From NCBI GenBank assembly GCA_026705925.1, contig JAPOZT010000028.1:62001-126000 (forward strand): DNA of 64,000 bases, written 5' to 3'. This DNA comes from Gemmatimonadota bacterium (GTDB lineage: Bacteria; JAAXHH01). Of the stretch, positions 27,022 through 36,375 are shown in pieces. Both the position numbers and the translations under genes were made by a program. Every line of letters starts with the position of its first letter. Position 1 is the stretch's first letter. The notes beneath the pieces were generated by a model that was not told where the DNA came from, made no database searches, and was given only the letters and a program-made list of their open reading frames with translations.

Positions 27022-28002
27022 TTGGTATTTGATTTCCACACCCATTTCTATACCTCCGCCTACCTTGACGAAATCGAGAAGGGAGGATACCAGGCAGCGC
27101 TGGTCAGGGACGCCGACGGCCATCGCCTGCTGAAGCTGGACGGCGACTACAGCATGATCGCGCCGGGCCATTTCGAAGCGGACCGCGTGATCGAGCATAT
27201 GGACCGGCACGGCGTGGACCGGCAACTGCTGAGCTTTTCGATCCCCGGACTGCACGTCGAGAAACCGGATGCAGGCCGCCGTCTCGCCCGCATCGTGAAC
27301 GAGGCCCTGGCCGAGACCGTGGCTCGCCATCCCGGCCGGCTGTCCGCCCTGGCGGTCCTTCCGCTGCAGGACCCGGCCGCTTCGGCGGCGGAACTGATCC
27401 GCGCCGCGGAGTCGCTGGACCTGCGGGGCGGCATGCTGTTTTCGAATATCAACGGCCGGTCGCTGGGCGCCCCTGATTTTCATGAACTCTACGCGGCGGC
27501 TTGCTCCCTGGACCTTCCGCTCTTCGTACATCCCACCACGCCCCATGCCCATGACGTTTACTCGGCGTATAGGCTTACGCCCATGGCCGGGTTTCCTTTC
27601 GACACGTCGGTGGCCGCCCTGCACCTGGTACTCAGCGGAACCATGGCGGCTTACCCGGACCTGAAGGTCGTACTGGGGAACCTCGGCGGCACCATCCCGT
27701 TCCTCGCGGGCCGGATCGACCAGGCCTACCGTTCCTACCCCGAGGCTCGCGAGCAACTGGACCGGCCACCGTCTGAGTATCTGAAGGACATGTACTACGA
27801 ATCCGCGGGGATGCCGGACAGCGGAGCGCTTCGCCTGGCCATCGATTTCGCCGGTATCGACCGGGTGATGTTCGGTTCCGACTACCCGCAGCAGATCGCC
27901 GACGTCGACCTTGGGCTGCGAACTATCGATGAATTGGAGCTGGATGAAGCGGGCAGACAGCGCATCGTCGGCCGGAACGCGGCAAGACTTTTGAAGGAAT
28001 AG
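27022..28002 (+). CDS. Amidohydrolase 2 (ACMSD-like) metal-dependent hydrolase
   Basis: A 326-residue TIM-barrel amidohydrolase. The metal ligands are the N-terminal FDFHTHFY (His-x-His), a His in LFVHPTTPHAHD (about residue 175) and the Asp in MFGSDYPQQ (about 291). This set matches the ACMSD/gamma-resorcylate decarboxylase family, which decarboxylate or hydrolyse aromatic and related acids. The TTG start at 27022 follows GGAGGG after five bases, and no ATG lies near the conserved N-terminus. It probably acts on a small carboxylate in catabolism. It is a single gene with its own promoter. Confidence 0.85.
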   Translation: MVFDFHTHFYTSAYLDEIEKGGYQAALVRDADGHRLLKLDGDYSMIAPGHFEADRVIEHMDRHGVDRQLLSFSIPGLHVEKPDAGRRLARIVNEALAETVARHPGRLSALAVLPLQDPAASAAELIRAAESLDLRGGMLFSNINGRSLGAPDFHELYAAACSLDLPLFVHPTTPHAHDVYSAYRLTPMAGFPFDTSVAALHLVLSGTMAAYPDLKVVLGNLGGTIPFLAGRIDQAYRSYPEAREQLDRPPSEYLKDMYYESAGMPDSGALRLAIDFAGIDRVMFGSDYPQQIADVDLGLRTIDELELDEAGRQRIVGRNAARLLKE

Positions 28003-28034
28003 CGCTATTCACTGGTAAAATTGGTTTGTCTCAC

Positions 28035-28040
28035 TATAAT
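28035..28040 (+). promoter_or_regulatory. Perfect -10 box upstream of polA
   Basis: TATAAT followed by a run of nine A, 81 bases before the polA start. No good -35 box is correctly spaced; TTCACT upstream is 21 bases away. The A-tract may aid transcription initiation. Confidence 0.45.
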
Positions 28041-28120
28041 AAAAAAAAACTACATCAGGCAGGAACCGCGGGTTGACGGATCTACACGCACGGTTCCCTT
28101 GAAGCCGGAGCGAACCACTT

Positions 28121-30883
28121 ATGACTGAGGCCCAGAAGACCCTGTTCCTGCTGGACGGGATGGCGCTGGCCTATCGCGGTCATTTCGGATTGATCCGTAA
28201 TCCGAGGATGACCTCGACGGGGATGAACGTTTCCATGGTGTTCGCCATCGCCAATACCATCCTCGGCATCCTGAACAAGAACAGGCCCACCCACATCGCC
28301 GCGGTGTTCGATACCCCCGAACCGACCCACCGCCACGAGCAGTATCCCGAATACAAGGCGCAGCGGGACGCCATGCCCGAAGACCTGAGCACCGCGCTGC
28401 CCTACCTGTTCCGACTGATCGAAGGGTTCAACATCCCCGTGATCCGCGTCCCGGGCTGGGAGGCCGACGACGTGATCGGGACCCTGGCGAAGCAGGCCGA
28501 CGAAGCGGGTTTCACCACCTTCATGGTCACGCCGGACAAGGACTACGCGCAACTCGTCTCCGAGCAGTCCTACATCTGCAAGCCCGGGAACACCGGGGAC
28601 AACTTCGAAACCATGGGCGTGGACGAGGTGCTGGAGAAATGGGGCGTCGAGCGGGTCGACCAGGTGATCGACGTGCTCGGGCTCATGGGGGATACCAGTG
28701 ACAACGTGCCCGGCGTTCCGGGCGTCGGCGAAAAGACCGCGCAGAAGCTCATCGCCCAGTTCGGATCCGTAGAGAACCTGCTGGAAAACACCCACGAGTT
28801 GAAGGGCAAGCAGAAAGAGCGCATCGAGGATAACCGGGACATGGCCGTGTTGTCAAAGAGCCTGGTCACCATCGAGCGGGACGTGCCGCTGGACGTCACA
28901 CCGGACGCATTGACCGTCAAGGAGCGCAAGGAAGAAGACCTCAAGAAGCTGTTCGTCGAACTGGAGTTCAATACCCTGGGCAAGCGGCTATTCGGGGACG
29001 ATTTCTCGGCGGCCCCCCGGCTGACCGTCGCCGGCACCCAGGAAGACCTGTTCGGGGGCGACCAGCTGAAGACGATCGCGGACGTGGAGCACGACTACCG
29101 CTGCATCGACACCCCGGAAGCCCGCGCGGCGCTCATCGACGAGCTTTCCAGTGCGTCCTCCTTCTGTTTCGACATGGAAACGACGAGCCTGGATCCCAAG
29201 ACCTGCGAGATCCTGGGCTTCGCCTTCTCGATCAAGCCGCATACCGGTTATTATGTACCCATGCCTGAGGACCGGGACGAGGTACTGCGGGTTGCCGGCG
29301 AATTCCAGTTCCTCTTCGACGACTCCGGCAAGGAGCTCATCGGGCACAACATCAAGTTCGACCTCTCCGTGCTGCGGTGGCACGGGATCACCGTGTCCTG
29401 CCGCATCTTCGACACGATGCTGGCGGCCTACGTGACCGTGCCGGACCTGCGGAGGACCATGGATTATCTCTCGCAGGCCCTCCTGGGCTACACGCCGATC
29501 TCCATCACCACGCTCATCGGCGAGAAGGGCGAGGAACAGGGCACGCTGAAGGACGCGCCGCTGGAGAAGGTGGTGGAGTACGCGGCCGAAGACGCCGATA
29601 TCACCCTGCAACTGGCCAAGCTTCTGCGGCCCCGGATCGGCGAGATGAACCAGGATACCGTCTTCACGGACATCGAGTGTCCCCTGGTGCCCGCCCTCGT
29701 GGAAATGGAGCACGAAGGCGTGCGGATGGACGTGGGGCAGCTCGAGCACCTGTCCCGCCTACTCGATGAAGAAATCCAGCGGTCCTCGGACCGGATCACC
29801 GAACTGGCCGGGGAACCCGTGGACTTCAATTCGGCGAAACAGCTCGGACACATCCTCTTCGACAAGCTGAAAATCGATCCCAACGCCAAGCGCACGGCCA
29901 AGACCGGCCAGTATTCGACGGCGGAAGCCATACTCCGCCGGCTCGCGCCCAAGCACGAGATCGTGGAGCAGATCCTCCACTACCGGATGTGCACCAAGCT
30001 GAATTCGGTGTACGTCAGCCAGTTGCCGCACGCCGTGTTTTCCGGGACGGGGCGCGTGCATACCTCCTATGAGCAGGCCGTGATCGCTACCGGACGTATC
30101 CAGTCCCACGGACCCAACCTGCAGACCATCCCGGTCCGCACGGAGATGGGCCGCCAGATCCGCAAGGCCTTTGTGCCCCGGGACGACGACTACCTCCTGA
30201 TGGCCGCGGACTATTCCCAGATCGAACTGCGCATCGCGGCCGAGCTCAGCCGGGACGAGGGCATGATGGAGACCTTCATCCAGCACGAGGACATCCACTC
30301 GGCGACGGCCATGAAGATTTACGACGTAGACGCCGACGGTGTGACCGACGAGATGCGACGGCGCGCCAAGACCGTCAATTTCGGCATCATCTACGGCATC
30401 TCCGCCTTCGGGCTGGCCGAACGGCTCAACATCCCGCGGGGTCAGGGGCAGGAGTTGATCGACCAGTATTTCGCGAAGTATCCGGGGACGCGCAAGTACA
30501 TGGACGAAACGGTCAGGTTCGCGGAGGAGAACGGATTCGTCGAGACCATGACGGGCCGGCGCCGGTACCTGCGGGACATCAATTCCCGCAACAACACGAC
30601 CAAGCGCGCCGAGGAGCGCGTCGCCATCAATTCCCGCATCCAGGGTACGGCGGCCGACTTGATCAAGCTGGCCATGACGCGGATTCACAACGAGTTGAAA
30701 AAACGGGCGTGCCGCACGCGGATGCTGCTGCAAGTGCATGACGAACTCGTCTTCGACCTGCACAAATCGGAACAGGACACCGTACCCGGCCTGATCGAAG
30801 AATGCATGCGGGGCGCGCTGCCCATGACCGTGCCCATCGAAGTGGAAATCGGCATCGGCGCGAACTGGCTGGAAGCACACTAG
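28121..30883 (+). CDS. polA: DNA polymerase I
   Basis: A 920-residue family A polymerase with all three domains. The 5' nuclease (1 to about 270) has GWEADDVIGTLA and the HhH GVPGVGEKTAQKL. The 3'-5' exonuclease (about 340-510) has intact ExoI FDMETTSL, ExoII IGHNIKFDLS and ExoIII YAAEDADIT, so proofreading should be active. The polymerase (about 540-920) has motif A DYSQIELRIAAELSRD (about 697), motif B RRRAKTVNFGIIYGISAFG and motif C VHDELVFD. It performs Okazaki fragment maturation and repair. The first Rieske gene follows after 31 bases on the same strand. Confidence 0.97.
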   Translation: MTEAQKTLFLLDGMALAYRGHFGLIRNPRMTSTGMNVSMVFAIANTILGILNKNRPTHIAAVFDTPEPTHRHEQYPEYKAQRDAMPEDLSTALPYLFRLIEGFNIPVIRVPGWEADDVIGTLAKQADEAGFTTFMVTPDKDYAQLVSEQSYICKPGNTGDNFETMGVDEVLEKWGVERVDQVIDVLGLMGDTSDNVPGVPGVGEKTAQKLIAQFGSVENLLENTHELKGKQKERIEDNRDMAVLSKSLVTIERDVPLDVTPDALTVKERKEEDLKKLFVELEFNTLGKRLFGDDFSAAPRLTVAGTQEDLFGGDQLKTIADVEHDYRCIDTPEARAALIDELSSASSFCFDMETTSLDPKTCEILGFAFSIKPHTGYYVPMPEDRDEVLRVAGEFQFLFDDSGKELIGHNIKFDLSVLRWHGITVSCRIFDTMLAAYVTVPDLRRTMDYLSQALLGYTPISITTLIGEKGEEQGTLKDAPLEKVVEYAAEDADITLQLAKLLRPRIGEMNQDTVFTDIECPLVPALVEMEHEGVRMDVGQLEHLSRLLDEEIQRSSDRITELAGEPVDFNSAKQLGHILFDKLKIDPNAKRTAKTGQYSTAEAILRRLAPKHEIVEQILHYRMCTKLNSVYVSQLPHAVFSGTGRVHTSYEQAVIATGRIQSHGPNLQTIPVRTEMGRQIRKAFVPRDDDYLLMAADYSQIELRIAAELSRDEGMMETFIQHEDIHSATAMKIYDVDADGVTDEMRRRAKTVNFGIIYGISAFGLAERLNIPRGQGQELIDQYFAKYPGTRKYMDETVRFAEENGFVETMTGRRRYLRDINSRNNTTKRAEERVAINSRIQGTAADLIKLAMTRIHNELKKRACRTRMLLQVHDELVFDLHKSEQDTVPGLIEECMRGALPMTVPIEVEIGIGANWLEAH

Positions 30884-30914
30884 AAGAAGCACATAAGAGA
30901 AAGGAATAGGTCCA

Positions 30915-32723
30915 ATGAGTGCAGGCAACGGCTGGATCCGGGTGGGTACCCTCGCGGACGTACCGCCCGGGGAATCCCGCGCCGTCAAGATCAGCGAGGG
31001 GCGCAGCGTCGCCCTGTTTAACGTGGATGGCCGCATCCACGCCACGGACAACCAGTGCCCCCACATGGGGTTTCCGCTGACGCGCGGCGTGGTGAAGGAC
31101 GGCGTCCTGACCTGCGACTGGCACGGACGCAGCTTCGATCTCGAAGGCGGTGGTTGCTTCAATTACGAATGCGACGACCTGGAGACCTTCCCGGTGGACA
31201 TCCGCGGGGACGAACTGTGGGTTCAGGCCGGGGACGCGACCTACCGGCGCCGCGACCAACACCTGCAGCTGCTCTGGGAGGGCCTCCTGAGCGGGGATTC
31301 GTGGACGATCTCCAAGGCCACTGCCCTGCTGCTCAACGGAGGCGTTTCGGAACACGACATCGTGCAGCTGGTCCTGCGTCACCTGGGCCGTCACGTGGCG
31401 TCGGAGCAGGACGCGGGCGGGGGCGGCAACATCGTTTCCCTGCTGGTCTCCGGCCTCGAAGTCGGCAAAAGGTACGACGGCGAGGATCGTCTGATGGCCC
31501 TGTCGCTGGCCGGCCGCGCCGCGTCGGGGCGGGCGTCCGAACGGCTCGAGGTCATCACGCTGCCGCCGCCGGTAAGCTGGGAACAGATCGACGGCTGGGT
31601 ACGCATGTTTTCCCGCAACATGCAGGATTTCCGGATCGAACGGTGCCTGCACACGGCCCGCGAAAACGGCCAGGAAGCGCATATCTTCAAGCTGCTGTTC
31701 GAATGCGCCGTGGCCCCGTATTTCCTGGGTTTCGCCCGGAATGTGGCCAACCTGGGGGACCTCGCCCGGGTGGTGGATACCTTCGGCTGGGGCGAGGCGT
31801 CCGAACTGGTCTGCAACCTCGGCGCCAAGATGGTCGGACGGGGACGCGACGAGCCGGAGCGTTTTCACCGGGACGCGGTGCGCCTGCTCGAAGGCCTCGC
31901 GCCCGAACTCGAATCACGGGACTACGGGGCGAACACCCGCACCGACTACGATGAGAACGCCCTCGTGGACGCCCTGTTGAGCGTCGACATCGAGCGGTCA
32001 TTCGAGGCCGTGGCCAAGGCCCTGCGCGACGGCGTGGCTATCGAACGCCTCATCACGACCTTCGTCCTGCTCGCGGCGGACCGCATGGCGCGGACGCCCG
32101 TGAACGTCGACGCCGGCTGGGGGCCGCTGTCCACCGAGTACAACCTGGCGGCTTCACTGCGGCACGTCCACGCCTACGGCGGTCCCGCGGCCGCGGCGAA
32201 GGGTCTCTTCCACGCCGCATGGCAGATCTTCGACAACCGCTGGATCAACATTCCCTCCCGCGCTCTCGACGAACCCCTTCCGGATCATGCTTCGGACGCG
32301 CCAGACGCGGCCACCGCTTCGGAGCGCATCGTCCATGCCATCAAGTCGCTGGATATCCACGGCGTGGGCGACCAGGTGGTGGGTTACCTGAACAGCGGCT
32401 TCGACGGTTCGGAGCTGCTCAAGGAAATCGGCCGGGCGATCCTGTGGGACGATACCAACATGGAGCTTCTGCCCACGCTGCGCGTCACGTTCAATGAATG
32501 GGAAGGCGGCGGCGATGCGGACGCGGGCGGTTCGGACGCGGGCGGCGCTGATGCAAACGGTGCAGCCGCTGGCGGTTCGGGACACCCGTCCCGGTACCAG
32601 CTCCTGGTGGGGCTGGCCCGGTACGCGACGGACGTGCGCCTGAACAAGAACAGCATGGCATCCATCAATACGGCCATGCGGTTTTCTGAAGGGCGGACGA
32701 CGGTCGAAGTGTTTGACGACTAG
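30915..32723 (+). CDS. Rieske 2Fe-2S protein with large unknown helical domain, copy 1
   Basis: A 602-residue protein. Residues 1-110 are a Rieske ferredoxin domain with the 2Fe-2S ligands Cys48/His50 (CPHMG) and Cys67/His70 (CDWHG). The remaining 490 or so residues are mostly helical and unknown to me. Blocks shared with the next gene include RHLGRHVA, LLFECAVAP, ELVCNLGAK, LAADRMARTPVN and HAAWQ. No signal peptide is present, so it is cytosolic. Unlike its paralogue it carries a Gly/Ala/Asp-rich insert near the C-terminus (about 32503-32583). It sits between polA and copy 2. A redox-dependent oxygenase or carrier role is possible but unproven. Confidence 0.8.
   Translation: MSAGNGWIRVGTLADVPPGESRAVKISEGRSVALFNVDGRIHATDNQCPHMGFPLTRGVVKDGVLTCDWHGRSFDLEGGGCFNYECDDLETFPVDIRGDELWVQAGDATYRRRDQHLQLLWEGLLSGDSWTISKATALLLNGGVSEHDIVQLVLRHLGRHVASEQDAGGGGNIVSLLVSGLEVGKRYDGEDRLMALSLAGRAASGRASERLEVITLPPPVSWEQIDGWVRMFSRNMQDFRIERCLHTARENGQEAHIFKLLFECAVAPYFLGFARNVANLGDLARVVDTFGWGEASELVCNLGAKMVGRGRDEPERFHRDAVRLLEGLAPELESRDYGANTRTDYDENALVDALLSVDIERSFEAVAKALRDGVAIERLITTFVLLAADRMARTPVNVDAGWGPLSTEYNLAASLRHVHAYGGPAAAAKGLFHAAWQIFDNRWINIPSRALDEPLPDHASDAPDAATASERIVHAIKSLDIHGVGDQVVGYLNSGFDGSELLKEIGRAILWDDTNMELLPTLRVTFNEWEGGGDADAGGSDAGGADANGAAAGGSGHPSRYQLLVGLARYATDVRLNKNSMASINTAMRFSEGRTTVEVFDD
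32503..32583 (+). repeat. In-frame low-complexity repeat in Rieske copy 1
   Basis: A Gly/Ala/Asp/Ser-rich stretch of about 27 codons containing a duplicated 15-base element (CGGACGCGGGCGG). In the paralogous gene the same place holds only about five residues. It looks like slippage-generated linker expansion. Confidence 0.7.
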
Positions 32724-32793
32724 GGATCGATCGACTGCAGACGTGGATCATCTGACAAGTAACATGCACGGATCATCGGAGAGGTAATCGGTT

Positions 32794-34545
32794 ATGGCGA
32801 CGGAACAGAATGGATTCGTACGGGTGGCGGGCGCGGACGAGGTGGTGGACGGCAAGCCCAAGGCCGTGAAGGTGGAGGGAAGGAGCATCGCCCTCTTCAG
32901 GCACAACGGGTCGATCTACGCCACGGACAACCAGTGTCCCCACATGGGCTACCCGCTGACCCGGGGGCGCGTCCGCAACGGCGTGCTGACCTGCGACTGG
33001 CACGGATGGAGCTACGATCTCGGCGGCGGCGGCTGTTTCACCGGCGGGTGCGACGACCTCGAGACTTTCCCGGTCGAAGAGCGAAACGGCGACGTATTCG
33101 TAAGTGTCGGCGACGGTGGATCGAAACGGTCCGACGCCCATTTCCTGCTGCTGAAGGAGGGACTCTATTCCACAGACCAGTGGACCATATCCAAGGCCGT
33201 GGCCATCATGCTGGCGCGAGGTGTGTCGGAAGGGGACACGCTGAACCTCATCATCCGCCACGGCGGCCGGCACATCGCCACGGAACGAGGCGCCAACGAC
33301 GGTGGCGGAGAGGTTTCGGATTTCGTCAACGGGATCAAGGTAGCCCGCCAGTACGAGAGCGACGACCGGATCATCCCGCTGACCTTCGCCGCTCATGGAC
33401 TGTCGGGCCGCGCGGGGGACCGGCCGAGCATCCAGCGGCTGCCCGACCCGGTCACCTGGGAGAAGCTCGAAGGCTGGATCCGGGTGTTTTCGAAAGATAA
33501 GAAATGGGAGGGCATCGAGAAGTGCCTGATCACCGCCCGGCGCATGGGTGGCCATGACCACGAGATCCTTCCGCTGCTCTTCGAATGCGCCATGGCGCCC
33601 CATTTCCTCGGCAATTCGAACAATCTGCTCAACATCGGCTACATTGCGGAGGTACTCGAAGAATTCGGATGGGACGATGCGGAGGAACTGGTCTGCAACC
33701 TGTCGGCCAAGATCCTGGGCCAGGAGCGGGGTCTGCCCGACGAGATCCGGCAGTCGGCCATCGACCGGTTCATCGCCGACACGGCGACGCTGGATGCCCT
33801 CGCAGACGAGCGGGCCGACGGTTCCGCCGTGGATTTCGACGAGGATGCCTTCGCCGAAGGCCTGGTCAGCGGCGAGATCGGACCCACCTTCGGTGCGGTC
33901 ACGCGGGCGTTGAAAGACGGCGTATCCATCGATCGGATCGTGACGACCATGGTGGTCCTCGCCGCGGACCGCATGGCGCGCACGCCGGTGAACATGAACC
34001 CCGGTTGGGGGGGACTGGTCCGGGAGATGATGATGGCCTCCGCGGTGCGCAAGGCCCAGCGGTTTGCCGGCTCCCGGGTCGCTGCCCAGGCCCTGTACCA
34101 CGTCGCCTGGCAGTTCTATGGCGACCGTTGGCTGAACATCACCCACCGGCCCCTGTCCGAGTCCCGCGGCAGCCTGCCGCCGGGAAGCGCGGACGAGTCC
34201 GAAGCGATCGAAAGCGTCCTTTCATCCATCGAAAAGATCCAGATCAGGGAAATCGGGCGGCAGACCCGGGACTACCTGCGATCCGGCTATTCGGGAGACG
34301 CGCTGCTCAGCGGTCTCGGCCTGGTGATCCTCAAGGACGATAACGGCCGCAACATCCTCTCCACGCTGCGGACCATCTTCGACGAGTGGACCCTGTGCGC
34401 GGATCACCCCTCGCGCAACCAGTTGCTGGTCGGCCTGGCACGCTGGGCCACCGACAGCCGGCGCGCCACGGGAAGCCAGTCCGCCGCGGCGACAGCCCTG
34501 CGTTTCGCCAAGGGACAGACCGCGGTGGATCTGTACGAGGCGTAG
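32794..34545 (+). CDS. Rieske 2Fe-2S protein with large unknown helical domain, copy 2
   Basis: A 583-residue paralogue of the preceding gene, alignable over its whole length. The cluster ligands fall at the same positions: Cys48, His50, Cys67, His70. The helical part repeats the shared blocks RHGGRHIA, LLFECAMAPHFLG, ELVCNLSAK, LAADRMARTPVN and YHVAWQ. The many conserved His and Glu in these blocks could bind a metal or cofactor, but this is inference. There is no signal peptide or membrane segment. It starts 70 bases after copy 1 and 45 bases before the molybdoenzyme gene, consistent with one operon. The divergence from copy 1 suggests an old duplication and separate roles, or a heteromer. 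Confidence 0.8.
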   Translation: MATEQNGFVRVAGADEVVDGKPKAVKVEGRSIALFRHNGSIYATDNQCPHMGYPLTRGRVRNGVLTCDWHGWSYDLGGGGCFTGGCDDLETFPVEERNGDVFVSVGDGGSKRSDAHFLLLKEGLYSTDQWTISKAVAIMLARGVSEGDTLNLIIRHGGRHIATERGANDGGGEVSDFVNGIKVARQYESDDRIIPLTFAAHGLSGRAGDRPSIQRLPDPVTWEKLEGWIRVFSKDKKWEGIEKCLITARRMGGHDHEILPLLFECAMAPHFLGNSNNLLNIGYIAEVLEEFGWDDAEELVCNLSAKILGQERGLPDEIRQSAIDRFIADTATLDALADERADGSAVDFDEDAFAEGLVSGEIGPTFGAVTRALKDGVSIDRIVTTMVVLAADRMARTPVNMNPGWGGLVREMMMASAVRKAQRFAGSRVAAQALYHVAWQFYGDRWLNITHRPLSESRGSLPPGSADESEAIESVLSSIEKIQIREIGRQTRDYLRSGYSGDALLSGLGLVILKDDNGRNILSTLRTIFDEWTLCADHPSRNQLLVGLARWATDSRRATGSQSAAATALRFAKGQTAVDLYEA

Positions 34546-34590
34546 TCGCCAATCTCTACCCGGGTCGAATCGGTTTCGAGGTGCACGTAC

Positions 34591-35886
34591 ATGAGCGCCG
34601 ATCCATCGATAAAACGGCTTAACACACTATACCGGGAAGACCCCGACGAGGCTGACCGGCTGTTGTTCGGCCGGCGCACGTATCCCGATCGCCGCGGATT
34701 CCTGAAGAACGCCGGCCTGGCGGCCATGGGCGCGCTGGTCGGGGCCGCGATCCCCTTCCACCGCAACATCCCCGCCCACTTCATTCCGGTGGCGCTCGCC
34801 GCCGAGGGCGTCATTCCCGGCAAGGACGGCCTCACGGTCCTAAATGACCGGCCCATGTGCGCGGAGACCCCTCCGCACCTCCTCGATGACACCATCACGC
34901 TCACCGAAAGACACTTCGTCCGCAACAACGGACTGATGCCCGAGGATCTGGACGCATCGCGCTGGCAACTGGCCATCGACGGCCTGGTCGACCACCCAAT
35001 GACACTCGGCCTCGAGGATCTTAGAGCGCGCTTCGAAATCGTAACCCGCGCGCTGGTCCTGGAATGCGCGGGCAATGGACGGGCTTTCTTCGACCCGAAG
35101 ACGAAGGGCGAACAGTGGACCTACGGCGCGGTGGCCTGCTCTGAATGGACGGGGGTGCGACTTTCAGACGTGCTGGAAGCCTCTGGAATCCGGCCCGAAG
35201 CCGTCTACACCGCTCACTACGGCGCCGATACCCACCTTTCCGGCACGTCAGCCGGGCTTCCCATCTCCCGCGGGGTGCCGATCGACAAGGCCATGGACCC
35301 GCACAATCTCATCGCCTTCGCCCAGAACGGCCGGCCGATCCACCCGATGAACGGCGGCCCGCTGCGGCTGATCATACCGGGTTGGCCCGGTTCGTGTTCC
35401 CAGAAATGGCTGACTCGCGTTGAGATCCGGGACCGGGTACACGACGGGCCCAAGATGACCGGAACCTCTTACCGCATGCCGGACCGGGGGATCGCACCCG
35501 GCGAGACCGTGGATGAAAAGGAATTCCGCATCATCGAGCACATGCCGGTGAAGTCGCTGATCACCCATCCCGCGACGGCACACCGGACAACGGAAGGCTC
35601 GGTTGAAGTGCACGGTCATGCGTGGACAGGCGAGGGGCGCGTCGACTCGGTGGACCTGTCGATCGACTTCGGGGCGACCTGGATGCCCGCTACGCTGGAT
35701 GATCCGGTGAACGCCTACGCCTGGCAGAACTGGCGGGCCGCAGTGTCGTTCCCGCGGGAAGGGTATTACGAAGTCTGGACCAGGGCGACGGATTCGCATG
35801 GCGTCAGCCAGCCCCACGCCATCGCGTGGAATCCCGGCGGCTACCTGAACAATGCCATGCACCGTATTGCCGTTTACGTGGAGTGA
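34591..35886 (+). CDS. Sulfite oxidase-like molybdopterin oxidoreductase (Tat-exported)
   Basis: A 431-residue protein with a twin-arginine signal: Arg34-Arg35 in DRRGFLKNAG followed by a hydrophobic stretch. The Moco domain contains LECAGNGR with Cys159 as the expected molybdenum ligand, and GGPLRLIIPGWPGSCSQKW. The C-terminal part is the Mo-co dimerisation domain (VDLSIDFGATW). There is no heme domain, as in bacterial SorA-type enzymes, so a separate electron acceptor is required. It would oxidise sulfite or a related S- or N-oxyanion in the periplasm. The two Rieske genes precede it, but those proteins appear cytosolic. A diverged copy of its 3' end is found at 36376-36518. Confidence 0.88.
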   Translation: MSADPSIKRLNTLYREDPDEADRLLFGRRTYPDRRGFLKNAGLAAMGALVGAAIPFHRNIPAHFIPVALAAEGVIPGKDGLTVLNDRPMCAETPPHLLDDTITLTERHFVRNNGLMPEDLDASRWQLAIDGLVDHPMTLGLEDLRARFEIVTRALVLECAGNGRAFFDPKTKGEQWTYGAVACSEWTGVRLSDVLEASGIRPEAVYTAHYGADTHLSGTSAGLPISRGVPIDKAMDPHNLIAFAQNGRPIHPMNGGPLRLIIPGWPGSCSQKWLTRVEIRDRVHDGPKMTGTSYRMPDRGIAPGETVDEKEFRIIEHMPVKSLITHPATAHRTTEGSVEVHGHAWTGEGRVDSVDLSIDFGATWMPATLDDPVNAYAWQNWRAAVSFPREGYYEVWTRATDSHGVSQPHAIAWNPGGYLNNAMHRIAVYVE

Positions 35887-35933
35887 ACCCGACCTGCTGG
35901 TGTTTATCTCACATTGCCAAGGGGGTATGTTGC

Positions 35934-36296
35934 GTGCATAAAGTTCAGGGATTCGGCGGGTTCTTCTTTCGGGCAGAGGATCCGGAAGGACTTGCGAAAT
36001 GGTACCATGATCACCTTGGCATCGATCCTGCTCCAACGAACATGGAGATGACGCCGTGGGTGACCGAGTCCGGCGTCACGGTTTTTTCGCCATTCCAAGC
36101 GGACTCGGATTACTTCGCAGCGGACAAGGCATTCATGTTGAACTTCCGCGTGGCCGATCTGGACGCGATGATCACACAATTGAAGTCTGCGGATATCGAG
36201 GTCAGCCACGATAGCGAGATGGAGGGCATCGGTCGCTTCGCCCGTATCCACGACCCCGAAGGAAACGCGATCGAGCTTTGGGAACCCGCCTCGTGA
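35934..36296 (+). CDS. VOC (glyoxalase/bleomycin-resistance-like) family protein
   Basis: A 120-residue protein with the beta-alpha-beta-beta-beta repeats of the vicinal oxygen chelate fold: GFFFRAEDPEGLAKWYHDHLGI at the N-terminus and FARIHDPEGNAIELWEP at the end. The final Glu in IELWEP is a usual metal ligand. The GTG at 35934 follows AAGGGGG and gives the right start for the first strand. It begins 47 bases after the sulfite oxidase stop. Its composition is less GC-rich than its neighbours, and a recombination scar follows directly, so it may have arrived by transfer. The substrate is unknown. Confidence 0.8.
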   Translation: MHKVQGFGGFFFRAEDPEGLAKWYHDHLGIDPAPTNMEMTPWVTESGVTVFSPFQADSDYFAADKAFMLNFRVADLDAMITQLKSADIEVSHDSEMEGIGRFARIHDPEGNAIELWEPAS

Positions 36297-36337
36297 GATT
36301 CGGGATTACGCCGGTTGCGGACCCTGGAAGGGGCAGC

Positions 36338-36374
36338 CCGTGGGATCGGATCCCTTGACGATCACGCCTTCCTT
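36338..36374 (+). repeat. 37-bp perfect copy of the downstream phyH 3' end
   Basis: These 37 bases are identical to 37334-37370, which lie inside the C-terminal coding part of the minus-strand phyH gene. The match stops at 36374 and the sulfite oxidase-derived segment starts at 36376. It is direct evidence of a duplication joint. Confidence 0.92.
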
Positions 36375-36375
36375 C

